44,370 nucleotides of DNA from JBIOUF01 sp044866695 (GTDB lineage Bacteria; Actinomycetota; Actinomycetes; Propionibacteriales; Nocardioidaceae): positions 1-44,370 of the forward strand of contig JBIOUF010000310.1 of the NCBI GenBank assembly GCA_044866695.1, given 5' to 3'. The position numbers and the translations under genes were made by a program. This document shows positions 1 through 6,913 of the stretch, piece after piece (within the stretch, counting starts at the first letter, position 1; each line of letters starts with the position of its first letter). The notes under the pieces are model-generated. The model saw nothing but the letters and a program-made list of their open reading frames with translations, was not told where the DNA came from and ran no database searches.

Positions 1-209
1 AACGCGCATGCGGTCCGCTACGCAACGCGCCCGTGCCGATACCTGGCATCACCGCGGCCGGCCGGCCTTGACGTGAACTCGTTCGGACACATACGTTCGC
101 CGAGGACCTCGGCCCAGACACGTCGGCGACGACCTGGACCGGATCCCGCTCCGCAGGCGGCGGAGGTAGCCGCACCGGGCACCCGGCCGGTGGACCCGGA
201 CGAGGGTCC
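1..209. other. Left-edge non-coding stretch
   Basis: No convincing gene is seen here. A sigma70-like pair TTGACG (68-73) and TACGTT (92-97), 18 bp apart, points rightward, but the gene that follows lies on the opposite strand. It may serve a small antisense transcript or be chance. The short open frames in this stretch have compositional bias only and no recognisable protein features. Confidence 0.35.
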
Positions 210-1436
210 TCAGCCGGCGTTGTCCTTCAGCCACATGCCCACCAGCCCTCGGAAGTGGGCCAGGAACTCCTCCTGCTCGTGGGCGGGGTAGGTGGCCGCG
301 ACGGTGTCGCGCAGGACCCGGTCGAAGGCGTCCGACGCCACCCACTCGCGGACCCGTTCGGGGAGATGGCCGAGGTGCTCCTCGCACCAGCTCCAGTAGC
401 GCTCGGTCTCGAAGTACTCGTCGGCCAGGGCCAGGTAGGCGGTCAGCTTCTCGTCGTAGGACATGTCCGGGTCGTCGGCGACCTCGAAGTAGCGGCTGGT
501 CTGCAGGTCGACGTTCGACTTCCTGCCGGTGACCACGCAGTACGCCGACCAGCGCACCAGCGCGGTCATCGCCCACGGGAAGTAGTAGTGCAGCGAGGTG
601 ACCGCGACGTCGGGGCAGGCGTTGGCGTAGTCGATCGGGTACACCTCGTCGCCTCGGACCAGCATCTCCGCGGAGTTGAACTCCCAGGAGAAGAAGGCGT
701 TCACGACGCGGCTGATCGCCACCGTCTGCGCGCCGGCCGACGGGGTCAGGAAGTCGTGGGAGACGGCGTACCGGTTGTGCATCGGCTGGTCGGGGCGGAA
801 GTCCATGACCATGGTCTCCGGCCCGATCGACAGCGCGCGCGCGAAGTGCTCGTAGTCGATGGTGGCCTGCAGGTGCATCAGCATCTCGCCGGACTCGTCG
901 TAGGAGCGGTGCAGGTCGTCCGGGCCGTTGATCCGCGACACGCCCCGCCAGCCTCCGCCGTCGAAGGGCTTCATGTAGAGCGGGTAGCCCAGCTCCTCGG
1001 CCAGCCGGTCCAGGTCGAACTCGCGGTTGTACCTCTCCGAGGTGTAGGCCCACCTGACGTTGTCGATGGGGTTCTTGTACGGCACCAGGGTCGTCGGCGG
1101 CACCTTGAGGCCGAGCCTGACCATCGCGCAGTAGGCGCTGTGCTTCTCCATCGACTGGAAGGTGAACGGGCTGTTCAGCAGGTAGGTACCGTTGACCAGC
1201 GAGGCCTTCTTCAGCCACTCGCGGGGGTGGTAGTACCAGTGCGCGAGCCGGTCGATCACCAGCGGGGTCCGCACCGGGTCGTCGAGCCGGAACGGCTCGA
1301 TGGTCAGCCGCTCCGAGGACAGCGTGTGGGTCTGGCCGCCGTGCTCGACCGGGCCGACCATGCCCAGGACCTGTTCGAAGGCCCGCGGCCAGTCGTCCTC
1401 CGCGCCGAGCAGCAGTCCGATGAGGTGGTTCGTCAC
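210..1436 (-). CDS. Divergent ATP-grasp-like protein
   Basis: Probably an ATP-dependent carboxylate-amine (or similar) ligase of the ATP-grasp fold; the substrate is unknown. The N-terminal third has no motif I recognise. A nucleotide-binding strand and Gly-rich loop appear as YMKPFDGGGWRG (Lys156, counted from GTG 1436), and an acidic metal-site segment as YPIDYANACPD (Asp269, Asn272). The protein is cytosolic, with no signal peptide or membrane segment. An ATG 30 nt upstream (1466) would add ten residues; I prefer GTG 1436 because a TAGATT box lies exactly 7 nt before it and no ribosome-binding site precedes either codon. It diverges from the esterase gene at 1518. It is clearly less similar to the other three ATP-grasp proteins of this locus than they are to each other. 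The family call rests on motif order; a pathway role is inferred only from neighbours. Confidence 0.7.
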   Translation of the reverse strand: MTNHLIGLLLGAEDDWPRAFEQVLGMVGPVEHGGQTHTLSSERLTIEPFRLDDPVRTPLVIDRLAHWYYHPREWLKKASLVNGTYLLNSPFTFQSMEKHSAYCAMVRLGLKVPPTTLVPYKNPIDNVRWAYTSERYNREFDLDRLAEELGYPLYMKPFDGGGWRGVSRINGPDDLHRSYDESGEMLMHLQATIDYEHFARALSIGPETMVMDFRPDQPMHNRYAVSHDFLTPSAGAQTVAISRVVNAFFSWEFNSAEMLVRGDEVYPIDYANACPDVAVTSLHYYFPWAMTALVRWSAYCVVTGRKSNVDLQTSRYFEVADDPDMSYDEKLTAYLALADEYFETERYWSWCEEHLGHLPERVREWVASDAFDRVLRDTVAATYPAHEQEEFLAHFRGLVGMWLKDNAG

Positions 1437-1443
1437 GACCCTG

Positions 1444-1449
1444 AATCTA
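1444..1449 (-). promoter_or_regulatory. -10-like box of a leaderless start
   Basis: TAGATT on the minus strand is followed by 7 nt and then GTG (1436), without a Shine-Dalgarno sequence. The same spacing is seen before two other ATP-grasp genes in the locus (6810 and 12070). The -35 region is not recognisable. Confidence 0.4.
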
Positions 1450-1517
1450 TGAGACCTCGCCGTCATGGGCCATGCTCAGTCCATGAGAAGTGACGCCGAC
1501 TCGGCAGGAGCGACGAG

Positions 1518-2243
1518 GTGAAGGCGACCGAGCGGTGGTTCTCCGACCGGATGCAGCAGCCGATCACGCTGACGCGGTGGGGCCACTTCGGCACGCCGGT
1601 GCTGGTCTTCCCCACCGCCGGCGGCGACGCCGAGGAGATCGAGCGCAACAACCTGGTGGCGGCGTGCTGGCCGCTGGTCGAGAGCGGACGGGTGAAGCTG
1701 TACTCCTGTGACAGCGTGGCCGGGCAGGCGATCGCGGCGAAGGCCGGGACGACGGGCTACCGCATGTGGCTGCTCAACCAGTACCACCAGGCGGTGGCCG
1801 CCGAGGTGGTTCCCGCGATCCACGCCGACCTCGGGGGACACCAGACCCGCGTGGTGACCGCCGGAGCGTCGATCGGCGCCTTCAACGCCGTCGCCATGGT
1901 CTGCCGGTTCCCACAGCTGTTCGAGACCGCGATCGGGATGAGCGGCACCTACCGGCTGCAGAAGTTCCTCGACGGGGCGTCCGGCGACGACCTGTACTTC
2001 AGCTCACCGACCAGCTTCGTGCCGGGGCTGGAAGGCGAGCAGCTCGACCTGCTGCGGCAGCGGCGGGTCATCCTCGCCTCGGGCGAGGGCGCCTGGGAGG
2101 ACATCGGCGAGTCCTGGGCGGTCGCCGACGTCCTGGGCAGCAAGGGCATCCCGAACCGGGTGGACTCCTGGGGCCCGGACGTCGAGCACGACTGGGGCAC
2201 CTGGCTGCGGATGCTGCCGCAGTACCTCGACGAGGTCTGCTAG
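1518..2243 (+). CDS. Alpha/beta-hydrolase, esterase D/Fes-like family
   Basis: A 241-aa serine hydrolase of the putative-esterase (PF00756-type) group. The nucleophile elbow is GASIG with Ser118, and the C-terminal EHDWGTW segment supplies the catalytic His, as in this family's usual HxW motif. An acidic residue between them completes the triad but I cannot assign it with certainty. There is no signal peptide, so it should act in the cytoplasm. GTG at 1518 is chosen because GGAG lies 7 nt upstream. It is divergent from the ATP-grasp-like gene to its left. A second, longer esterase of the same fold closes the locus at 14213-15379, which suggests ester or amide hydrolysis of the locus product (in the way Fes opens enterobactin), but the substrate is unknown. 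Confidence 0.8.
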   Translation: MKATERWFSDRMQQPITLTRWGHFGTPVLVFPTAGGDAEEIERNNLVAACWPLVESGRVKLYSCDSVAGQAIAAKAGTTGYRMWLLNQYHQAVAAEVVPAIHADLGGHQTRVVTAGASIGAFNAVAMVCRFPQLFETAIGMSGTYRLQKFLDGASGDDLYFSSPTSFVPGLEGEQLDLLRQRRVILASGEGAWEDIGESWAVADVLGSKGIPNRVDSWGPDVEHDWGTWLRMLPQYLDEVC

Positions 2244-2292
2244 AGAAGAACAGCAGCATGAGGACCCGGCTCCGGCGCGGGAAGGAAGGCGC

Positions 2293-2312
2293 AGGTAGCA
2301 GAAGTGCTACCT
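2293..2312. promoter_or_regulatory. Operator palindrome of the Phd/PIN module
   Basis: A perfect 8-bp inverted repeat, AGGTAGCA-GAAG-TGCTACCT, ends 7 bp before the antitoxin start codon. Phd/YefM antitoxins autorepress by binding such palindromes, so this is very likely the binding site. Confidence 0.75.
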
Positions 2313-2319
2313 TGTCGTC

Positions 2320-2565
2320 GTGACCACCATCCCGCAGAAGGAGCTTCGCAACCAGGTCGCCGCAGTGTTGCGCCGCGTCGAGGCGGGCGAAAGACTCACG
2401 GTGACGGTCTCCGGGCGGCCCGTCGCTGAGCTCTCCCCCGTTCACAGACATCGATGGGTCAGCGGACCCGCCTTGGCTCGGGTGTGGCGCGGGCCGGCAC
2501 CGCGTGACCTGGATGAGGATCTGGAACGCCTCGACGTGGGCCTGGTCGACCCCTTCGAAGCATGA
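2320..2565 (+). CDS. Phd/YefM-family antitoxin
   Basis: An 81-aa antitoxin. The first ~45 residues show the Phd/YefM DNA-binding and dimerisation fold: the N-terminal strand/helix around TIPQKELRNQ, then the ERLTVTVSGRPVAEL strand-turn-strand typical of the family. The acidic C-terminal tail (DLDEDLERLD) should wrap the toxin and block its active site. GTG at 2320 is the start; an operator palindrome lies directly in front and there is no good Shine-Dalgarno sequence, so translation may be leaderless. The stop overlaps the start of the PIN toxin gene by 4 bp (ATGA). The pair sits between the esterase and the M20 peptidase of the ATP-grasp locus and probably inserted there. Confidence 0.85.
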   Translation: MTTIPQKELRNQVAAVLRRVEAGERLTVTVSGRPVAELSPVHRHRWVSGPALARVWRGPAPRDLDEDLERLDVGLVDPFEA

Positions 2566-2939
2566 GAGTCCTCCTCGACACCTCCGTGCTCATCGGCGGT
2601 GATCCTCCGTCGGGCATCGAAGCAGCCATCAGCGTCGGCTCTGTCACCGAGCTGCACTTCGGGGTCCTGGTGACGAATGACCCAGAGGAACGAGCCCGTC
2701 GCGCCGACCGGCTCGCCGCAGTCGAGGCGGCCTTCGACCCCATCCCCGTGAGCGTGGAGATCGCGCGCGGCTGGGGTCGTCTGGCTGCGGCGGTGGCCCA
2801 GCGCGGCGGCAAGCCGCGCCGACGGCAGATCGACCTGGCGATCGCAGCCACGGCTCTGGCCGAAGGGGTGCCACTGCTGACCCACAACCTTGCCGACTTC
2901 GAGATCATCAAGGACCTGGTCGACGCGCAACGGCCCTGA
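2562..2939 (+). CDS. vapC: PIN-domain ribonuclease toxin, VapC-like
   Basis: A 125-aa PIN-domain toxin, expected to cleave RNA in a Mg2+-dependent manner when the antitoxin is degraded. The acidic active-site residues are in the expected order: Asp6 (VLLDTS), Glu30 (VTELHFG), Asp91 (RQIDLAIAATA) and the C-terminal Asn109/Asp112 (LTHNLADFE). Length is normal for VapC. ATG at 2562 overlaps the antitoxin stop by 4 bp, so the two are translationally coupled. The antitoxin partner is of Phd type rather than the classic VapB type, a common mix. The cellular RNA target cannot be told from sequence. Confidence 0.88.
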   Translation: MRVLLDTSVLIGGDPPSGIEAAISVGSVTELHFGVLVTNDPEERARRADRLAAVEAAFDPIPVSVEIARGWGRLAAAVAQRGGKPRRRQIDLAIAATALAEGVPLLTHNLADFEIIKDLVDAQRP

Positions 2940-2997
2940 CCCGTCACCGAAGGCGGATCCGCCCGCGAGACTCGACCTCGCAGCCGAACCCACGAGG

Positions 2998-4368
2998 TCA
3001 GGGACCTGACGAGTCGGCATCGTGGCTTCCGAGCCGGTGGAGGAGCAGTGCCTCGGCCAGGCAGGCGCGCTCGAAGTCGGCCAGGTGCAGGCTCTCGTTC
3101 GGCGCGTGCGCGCGGGTGTCGGGGTCCTCGACGCCGGTGATGAGCACCTCCGCCCCCGGGAACGCCTCGGCGAACGGGGCGAGGAACCCGATGGAGCCGC
3201 CGACGCCGATCTCGACCGGCGCGACGCGCCACGCGTCCGCGAACGCCTCCCGGGCGGCGGCGTAGGCCGGGCCGCTCGTGCGGGCGGCGTACGGCGCGAC
3301 CGGCCGGCCGGCCGTGACCCGTACGTGCGCGCCCCACGGGACGTGCGCCTCCAGGTGCCGGACCAGCGCGTCGCGGGCCGAGTCGCCGTCGTCCTCCGGG
3401 GCGATCCGCAGGGCGATCCGGGCGCGGGCGCGCGGCACGAGCACCATGCCAGCCTCGTCGACCCGGGGCGCGTCGATGCCCACGACGGAGACGGCCGGCG
3501 CCCGCCACAGCCGCGAGGTCAGCGACCCGGACCCGGACAGCCGGACCCCGTCGATCACCCCGGCGTCCTCGCGAAACCGGTCCTCGGTCAGGTCCAGTGG
3601 GTCGGCGGCACCGCGCGCGAGTCCTGCCACGGCCACATCGCCCCGGTCGTCGTGCAACGTCGCCAGCAGCCGCGCGAGCGTGGTGAGGGCGTCTGGGACC
3701 GGGCCGCCGTACACGCCGTTGTGCACTGCGTGCCGCAGCGTCGCCACCTCCACCACGACGCCGACCCCACCGCGCAGCGACGTGGTGAGCGCGGGCACGC
3801 CGACGCGCCAGTTCGTCGAGTCGGCGAGCACCAGCACGTCCGCTGCGAGCCGGTCGCGGTGCTCGGCCAGCAGGGCGGGCAGGGTCGGCGAGCCGACCTC
3901 CTCCTCCCCCTCCACGAGTACGGCGACGCCGACGCCGAGGTCGTCGCCGAGCGCCCGAAGCGCGGCGCAGTGCACGGCAACCCCGGCCTTGTCGTCGGCG
4001 GCCCCCCGCCCGTAGAGCCGGCCGCCCCGCTCCACGGGGGTGAACGGGTCGGTCTCCCAGGCCTCCGCCTCACCCGCCGGCTGCACGTCGTGGTGGGCGT
4101 AGAGCAGCACCGTCGGGGCACCCGGGGGACCCGGCCGCCGGCCCAGCACGGCGGGAAGCCCGCCGGCGCGCAGGACCGCCACCTCGGGCAGCCCGCTGCT
4201 GGACAGCTGCCCGGCCACCTCGGCGGCCGACGCCTCCACGTGTGCGCGGGCGGACGGCTCCGCCGAGACCGACGGGATGCGCACCAGCCGCTCCAGACCC
4301 GCGCGGACGTCGGGGAGCGCGGCGGCCAGCGCGGAGCGCACCCGGGCGGCGGACCGCTCAGCCCGCAT
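2998..4368 (-). CDS. M20-family metallopeptidase (dipeptidase-like)
   Basis: A 456-aa zinc-dependent M20 peptidase or amidohydrolase. The co-catalytic metal site is complete: AHHDVQP (His92 and the second-shell Asp94), GRGAADDKAG (bridging Asp125/126), EGEEEVGS with general base Glu155 and ligand Glu156, an LADS Asp, and a C-terminal HAPNES His. A lid/dimerisation domain fills the middle. M20 proteins of this length are usually dipeptidases or acylases, so it may trim or recycle an amide-linked product of the ATP-grasp enzymes. It is the last gene of a three-gene minus-strand unit; its start lies 11 bp inside the end of the upstream ATP-grasp gene, with GGAG just before the ATG. No signal peptide is seen, so it acts in the cytoplasm. 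Confidence 0.9.
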   Translation of the reverse strand: MRAERSAARVRSALAAALPDVRAGLERLVRIPSVSAEPSARAHVEASAAEVAGQLSSSGLPEVAVLRAGGLPAVLGRRPGPPGAPTVLLYAHHDVQPAGEAEAWETDPFTPVERGGRLYGRGAADDKAGVAVHCAALRALGDDLGVGVAVLVEGEEEVGSPTLPALLAEHRDRLAADVLVLADSTNWRVGVPALTTSLRGGVGVVVEVATLRHAVHNGVYGGPVPDALTTLARLLATLHDDRGDVAVAGLARGAADPLDLTEDRFREDAGVIDGVRLSGSGSLTSRLWRAPAVSVVGIDAPRVDEAGMVLVPRARARIALRIAPEDDGDSARDALVRHLEAHVPWGAHVRVTAGRPVAPYAARTSGPAYAAAREAFADAWRVAPVEIGVGGSIGFLAPFAEAFPGAEVLITGVEDPDTRAHAPNESLHLADFERACLAEALLLHRLGSHDADSSGP

Positions 4369-5584
4369 GGAGCTCCAGGTCCGAGGCGAACCGGTCGGTC
4401 ATCTCGATCACCCGCTGCAGGTCCTGGTGCCGCACGATGACGATCCCGTCCCCGATCGTGGTCGCGCGCCAGTCCCGCCGGGGCGCGCCGACCGGGAGCA
4501 GGTCCACGAGCACGATGTCCTCGCCGTACCGGGCCCGGAGCTCCTCCAGGCCCTGGACGGAGGTGATTCGCCCCGACCCGCGCGCCCGCTTGCAGATGCT
4601 CCCGACGTTGTAACGGTGCTCGAGCGGCTGCATCCGCCCGTGCACCACGGCGTCCGCCCAGCCGACGTAGACGTCGCCGTCGGCGTTGAAGTTCATCAGG
4701 TCGACGACCCGCACGCCCGGCGGGCGGGCTCCGATCTCACCGAAGACGACCTCGCCGTCGGCCATGAGGTACCACTCCATGTGGGTGAAGCTGGTCTGGA
4801 ACCCGAGTGCGGCGAGCACCTGCTCGCCCATCCGCCGCCCGCCCTGGAGGTGCGGCGCGGCGAGGTCGCGCAGCGAGATCGCCACCGGGCTCACCCACTC
4901 GTGCAGGCGCATCTGCAGCGGGCGCGGGCGGTACCACAGCACGTGCTCGAACAGGATCCGCCCGCCGGCGCAGACGGTGTCGAAGGTCAGCTCCTCGGCC
5001 TCGACGAACTCCTCCACGCTGACCTCCGGGACGTGCCGCAGCACCGGCAGCACCTCGGCCAGCGCGTCGGCGGAGTCCACCCGGTAGGTGTCCGCCGAGC
5101 CGGCCCCGGCGATGGGCTTGACGATGAGCGGGTAGCCGATCCGCTCGGCTGCCTCCCAGACGCCCGCCACCGTCGTCGCGCTGGCGTGCCAGGGCGTGCG
5201 GATGCCCGCGGCGTCCAGGGTGCGCTTCATCAGCTCCTTGTCGCGGAACGGCAGCGTCTGCTGCACGGTCATCCCCGGCAGGCCGAACTCCTCGCGCACC
5301 CGCGCGGCCAGCACCATGTACGGCTCCCACAGGCACTCGACCTGGTCGATCCGCACGTGCCGCGACAGCCCCCGCAGCGCGGCGAGCACCGCTGCCTCGT
5401 CGGCCAGCGACACGTGCTCGTAGTGCGCCAGCGCCTCCCGGGCAGGCGCGGGCAGCTGGTCCCGGTGCTGGTCGCCCACGCCGATCACCGTGGCGCCCAC
5501 CGCGGCGAGGCCCCGGGTGAAGTAGCTCATCTCCTGGGGGTAGCCGGGCGAGATCATCACGACATTGGTCCCGGAGTGGGTCAC
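4358..5584 (-). CDS. ATP-grasp ligase, paralogue A
   Basis: A 408-aa ATP-grasp enzyme, expected to activate a carboxylate as an acyl phosphate and join it to an amine or similar nucleophile. The N-terminal Rossmann-like part starts VVMISPGYPQE. The central domain has FRDKELMK (residues 113-120), the nucleotide Lys156 and Gly-rich loop in VKPIAGAGSADTYRV, and the hinge VEEFVEAEE (Glu191/192). Metal ligation is from FTHMEW and EIGARPPG (Glu283), where the second-ligand Asn common in this superfamily is replaced by Gly. It is closely related in motif set to the proteins encoded at 5581-6810 and 12070-13293. GTG at 5584 overlaps the stop of the preceding ATP-grasp gene by 4 bp. The substrate is unknown. 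Confidence 0.85.
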   Translation of the reverse strand: MTHSGTNVVMISPGYPQEMSYFTRGLAAVGATVIGVGDQHRDQLPAPAREALAHYEHVSLADEAAVLAALRGLSRHVRIDQVECLWEPYMVLAARVREEFGLPGMTVQQTLPFRDKELMKRTLDAAGIRTPWHASATTVAGVWEAAERIGYPLIVKPIAGAGSADTYRVDSADALAEVLPVLRHVPEVSVEEFVEAEELTFDTVCAGGRILFEHVLWYRPRPLQMRLHEWVSPVAISLRDLAAPHLQGGRRMGEQVLAALGFQTSFTHMEWYLMADGEVVFGEIGARPPGVRVVDLMNFNADGDVYVGWADAVVHGRMQPLEHRYNVGSICKRARGSGRITSVQGLEELRARYGEDIVLVDLLPVGAPRRDWRATTIGDGIVIVRHQDLQRVIEMTDRFASDLELHAG

Positions 5585-6810
5585 AGCGCCTCCACCAGCT
5601 CTACGCGGATCCCGCTGACGATGCGCTGCAGCGCGTCCCGCACCGCCTCGGTCCGGGGGTCCCTGACCATGACGTAGCCCTGGCCGGTGTAGTCCGAGCC
5701 GGCCTCCTGGCCCGGCGAGGGCAGCTGCGACTCCACCACCAGGTGGCCGACCTGCCTGTTGACCTCGTCGACGCCGTGTACCGCGCGGACCCTCCCCCGG
5801 CCCATGCCGCGCAGGTAGGCGGTGCCCGCGGCGAAGCGGCGCTCCGGGACGTCGAACTCACCCAGGATGGCCAACCGCGGCCAGGCGGCGTACAGGTCGA
5901 AGCCGTGGGCGTACCCGTGCATCGACGTCAGCTGTGCGCCGGGGGGCCGGGCGGCCACCTCCGAGACGGCGACGGACCCGTCGGGCCTGCGGAACCACTC
6001 CAGGTGGGTGAGCGCGTCGGTCACGCCGAGCGCCCGCAGCGCGGCGGGGCCGACCTGGTGGATGCCGGCGTACTCCGGCCCGCCGATGTCGCGGGGCAGC
6101 AGCACCTGCCACTGGATCCAGGGGTTGCGCAGCACCTCCAGCGGCGGAGGGTGGTAGTCCGCGATCGAGGACCACACGGTGGTGCCGCGCAAGGTCACGC
6201 TGTCGAAGGTGTGCTCCTCGCCGACCAGGAACTCCTCCAGCAGCGCCGGCGACCCGCCGGTCGGCGGCACCGCGCCCAGCCAGCCCTCCAGCGACGCCTC
6301 GTCGTCGAGCCGGTACGTCGCCTGCGATCCCGCGCCGGCGGGCGGCTTGGCCACCAGCGGGAAGCCCACGTCGCCGGCGAAGCCCCTCGCCTGCGCCGCG
6401 TCGTGGACCAGTGCGTGCCGGGCGCACGGCACGCCCGCGGCACGCAGCACCTCCTTCATCCGCGACTTGTCGCGCACGTTGACCGCGGTGTCGACGTCCA
6501 TGCCCTCGATGCCCATGGCCTCGCGTACCTGGGCGAGCGGCACCTGCAGCTGCTCCAGCGCTCCGACCAGCCGCTCGACCCGCCCCATCTGGCCGGCCAG
6601 CCCCGTGACGGCCTCCGCGACCTGCCCGGGGTCCAGGGCGTTCTCCACCCGCCAGTGCCCGGCCAGCCTGTCACGCAGGTCCGGCGGGACCCGCTCGAGC
6701 GGGTCGCAGGTGACCAGGCCCAGCCTCACCCCTGGCAGGGAGGCGGCGGACGCCACGAACCGCGCAGTGGCTTGCAGGAGGTACGGCGCGACGAAGGCGG
6801 CGGCGACCAT
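5581..6810 (-). CDS. ATP-grasp ligase, paralogue B
   Basis: A 409-aa paralogue of the neighbouring ATP-grasp enzymes and first gene of the minus-strand unit B-A-M20. Motifs: VRDKSRMK (112-119), AKPPAGAGSQATYRL with Lys155, LEEFLVGEEHTFD (Glu192/193), LTHLEW, and SEVAARPPGA with Glu284. The open frame runs 29 codons further upstream, but that stretch is low in family features and ATG 6810 sits 7 nt after a TAACCT box, so I take 6810. Its N-terminus is more hydrophobic and less Rossmann-like than in paralogue A, so substrate choice may differ. It is divergent from the ABC exporter genes, with 103 bp between them. Function in joining acid and amine units is inferred from the fold. Confidence 0.82.
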   Translation of the reverse strand: MVAAAFVAPYLLQATARFVASAASLPGVRLGLVTCDPLERVPPDLRDRLAGHWRVENALDPGQVAEAVTGLAGQMGRVERLVGALEQLQVPLAQVREAMGIEGMDVDTAVNVRDKSRMKEVLRAAGVPCARHALVHDAAQARGFAGDVGFPLVAKPPAGAGSQATYRLDDEASLEGWLGAVPPTGGSPALLEEFLVGEEHTFDSVTLRGTTVWSSIADYHPPPLEVLRNPWIQWQVLLPRDIGGPEYAGIHQVGPAALRALGVTDALTHLEWFRRPDGSVAVSEVAARPPGAQLTSMHGYAHGFDLYAAWPRLAILGEFDVPERRFAAGTAYLRGMGRGRVRAVHGVDEVNRQVGHLVVESQLPSPGQEAGSDYTGQGYVMVRDPRTEAVRDALQRIVSGIRVELVEAL

Positions 6811-6817
6811 GGCCCGG

Positions 6818-6823
6818 AGGTTA
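6818..6823 (-). promoter_or_regulatory. -10-like box of a leaderless start
   Basis: TAACCT on the minus strand followed by 7 nt and ATG 6810. A GGGAG lies further upstream but is about 14 nt from the start, too far for normal ribosome binding, which favours leaderless initiation. Confidence 0.4.
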
Positions 6824-6898
6824 CTCCCCGCGCTGGTCGAGCCCTCACAGCCGAGCGCCGCGGCCGGAAACTCGGTCGCCGCCGGGGGTGGCGCCACC

Positions 6899-6904
6899 TA
6901 CTCT
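6899..6904 (+). promoter_or_regulatory. -10-like box for the ABC exporter genes
   Basis: TACTCT (TANNNT) lies 9 nt before ATG 6914. The region 6811-6913 therefore probably holds two diverging promoters, one for the ATP-grasp unit and one for the exporter. Confidence 0.3.
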
Positions 6905-6913
6905 CGACAGGTC

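Noticed and set aside
73..291. Small plus-strand open frame at the left edge
   Set aside because: It runs into the end of the ATP-grasp-like gene, lacks a ribosome-binding site and has low-complexity composition.
3022..4440. Plus-strand open frame opposite the M20 peptidase gene
   Set aside because: No recognisable domain; the minus strand has all M20 metal ligands.
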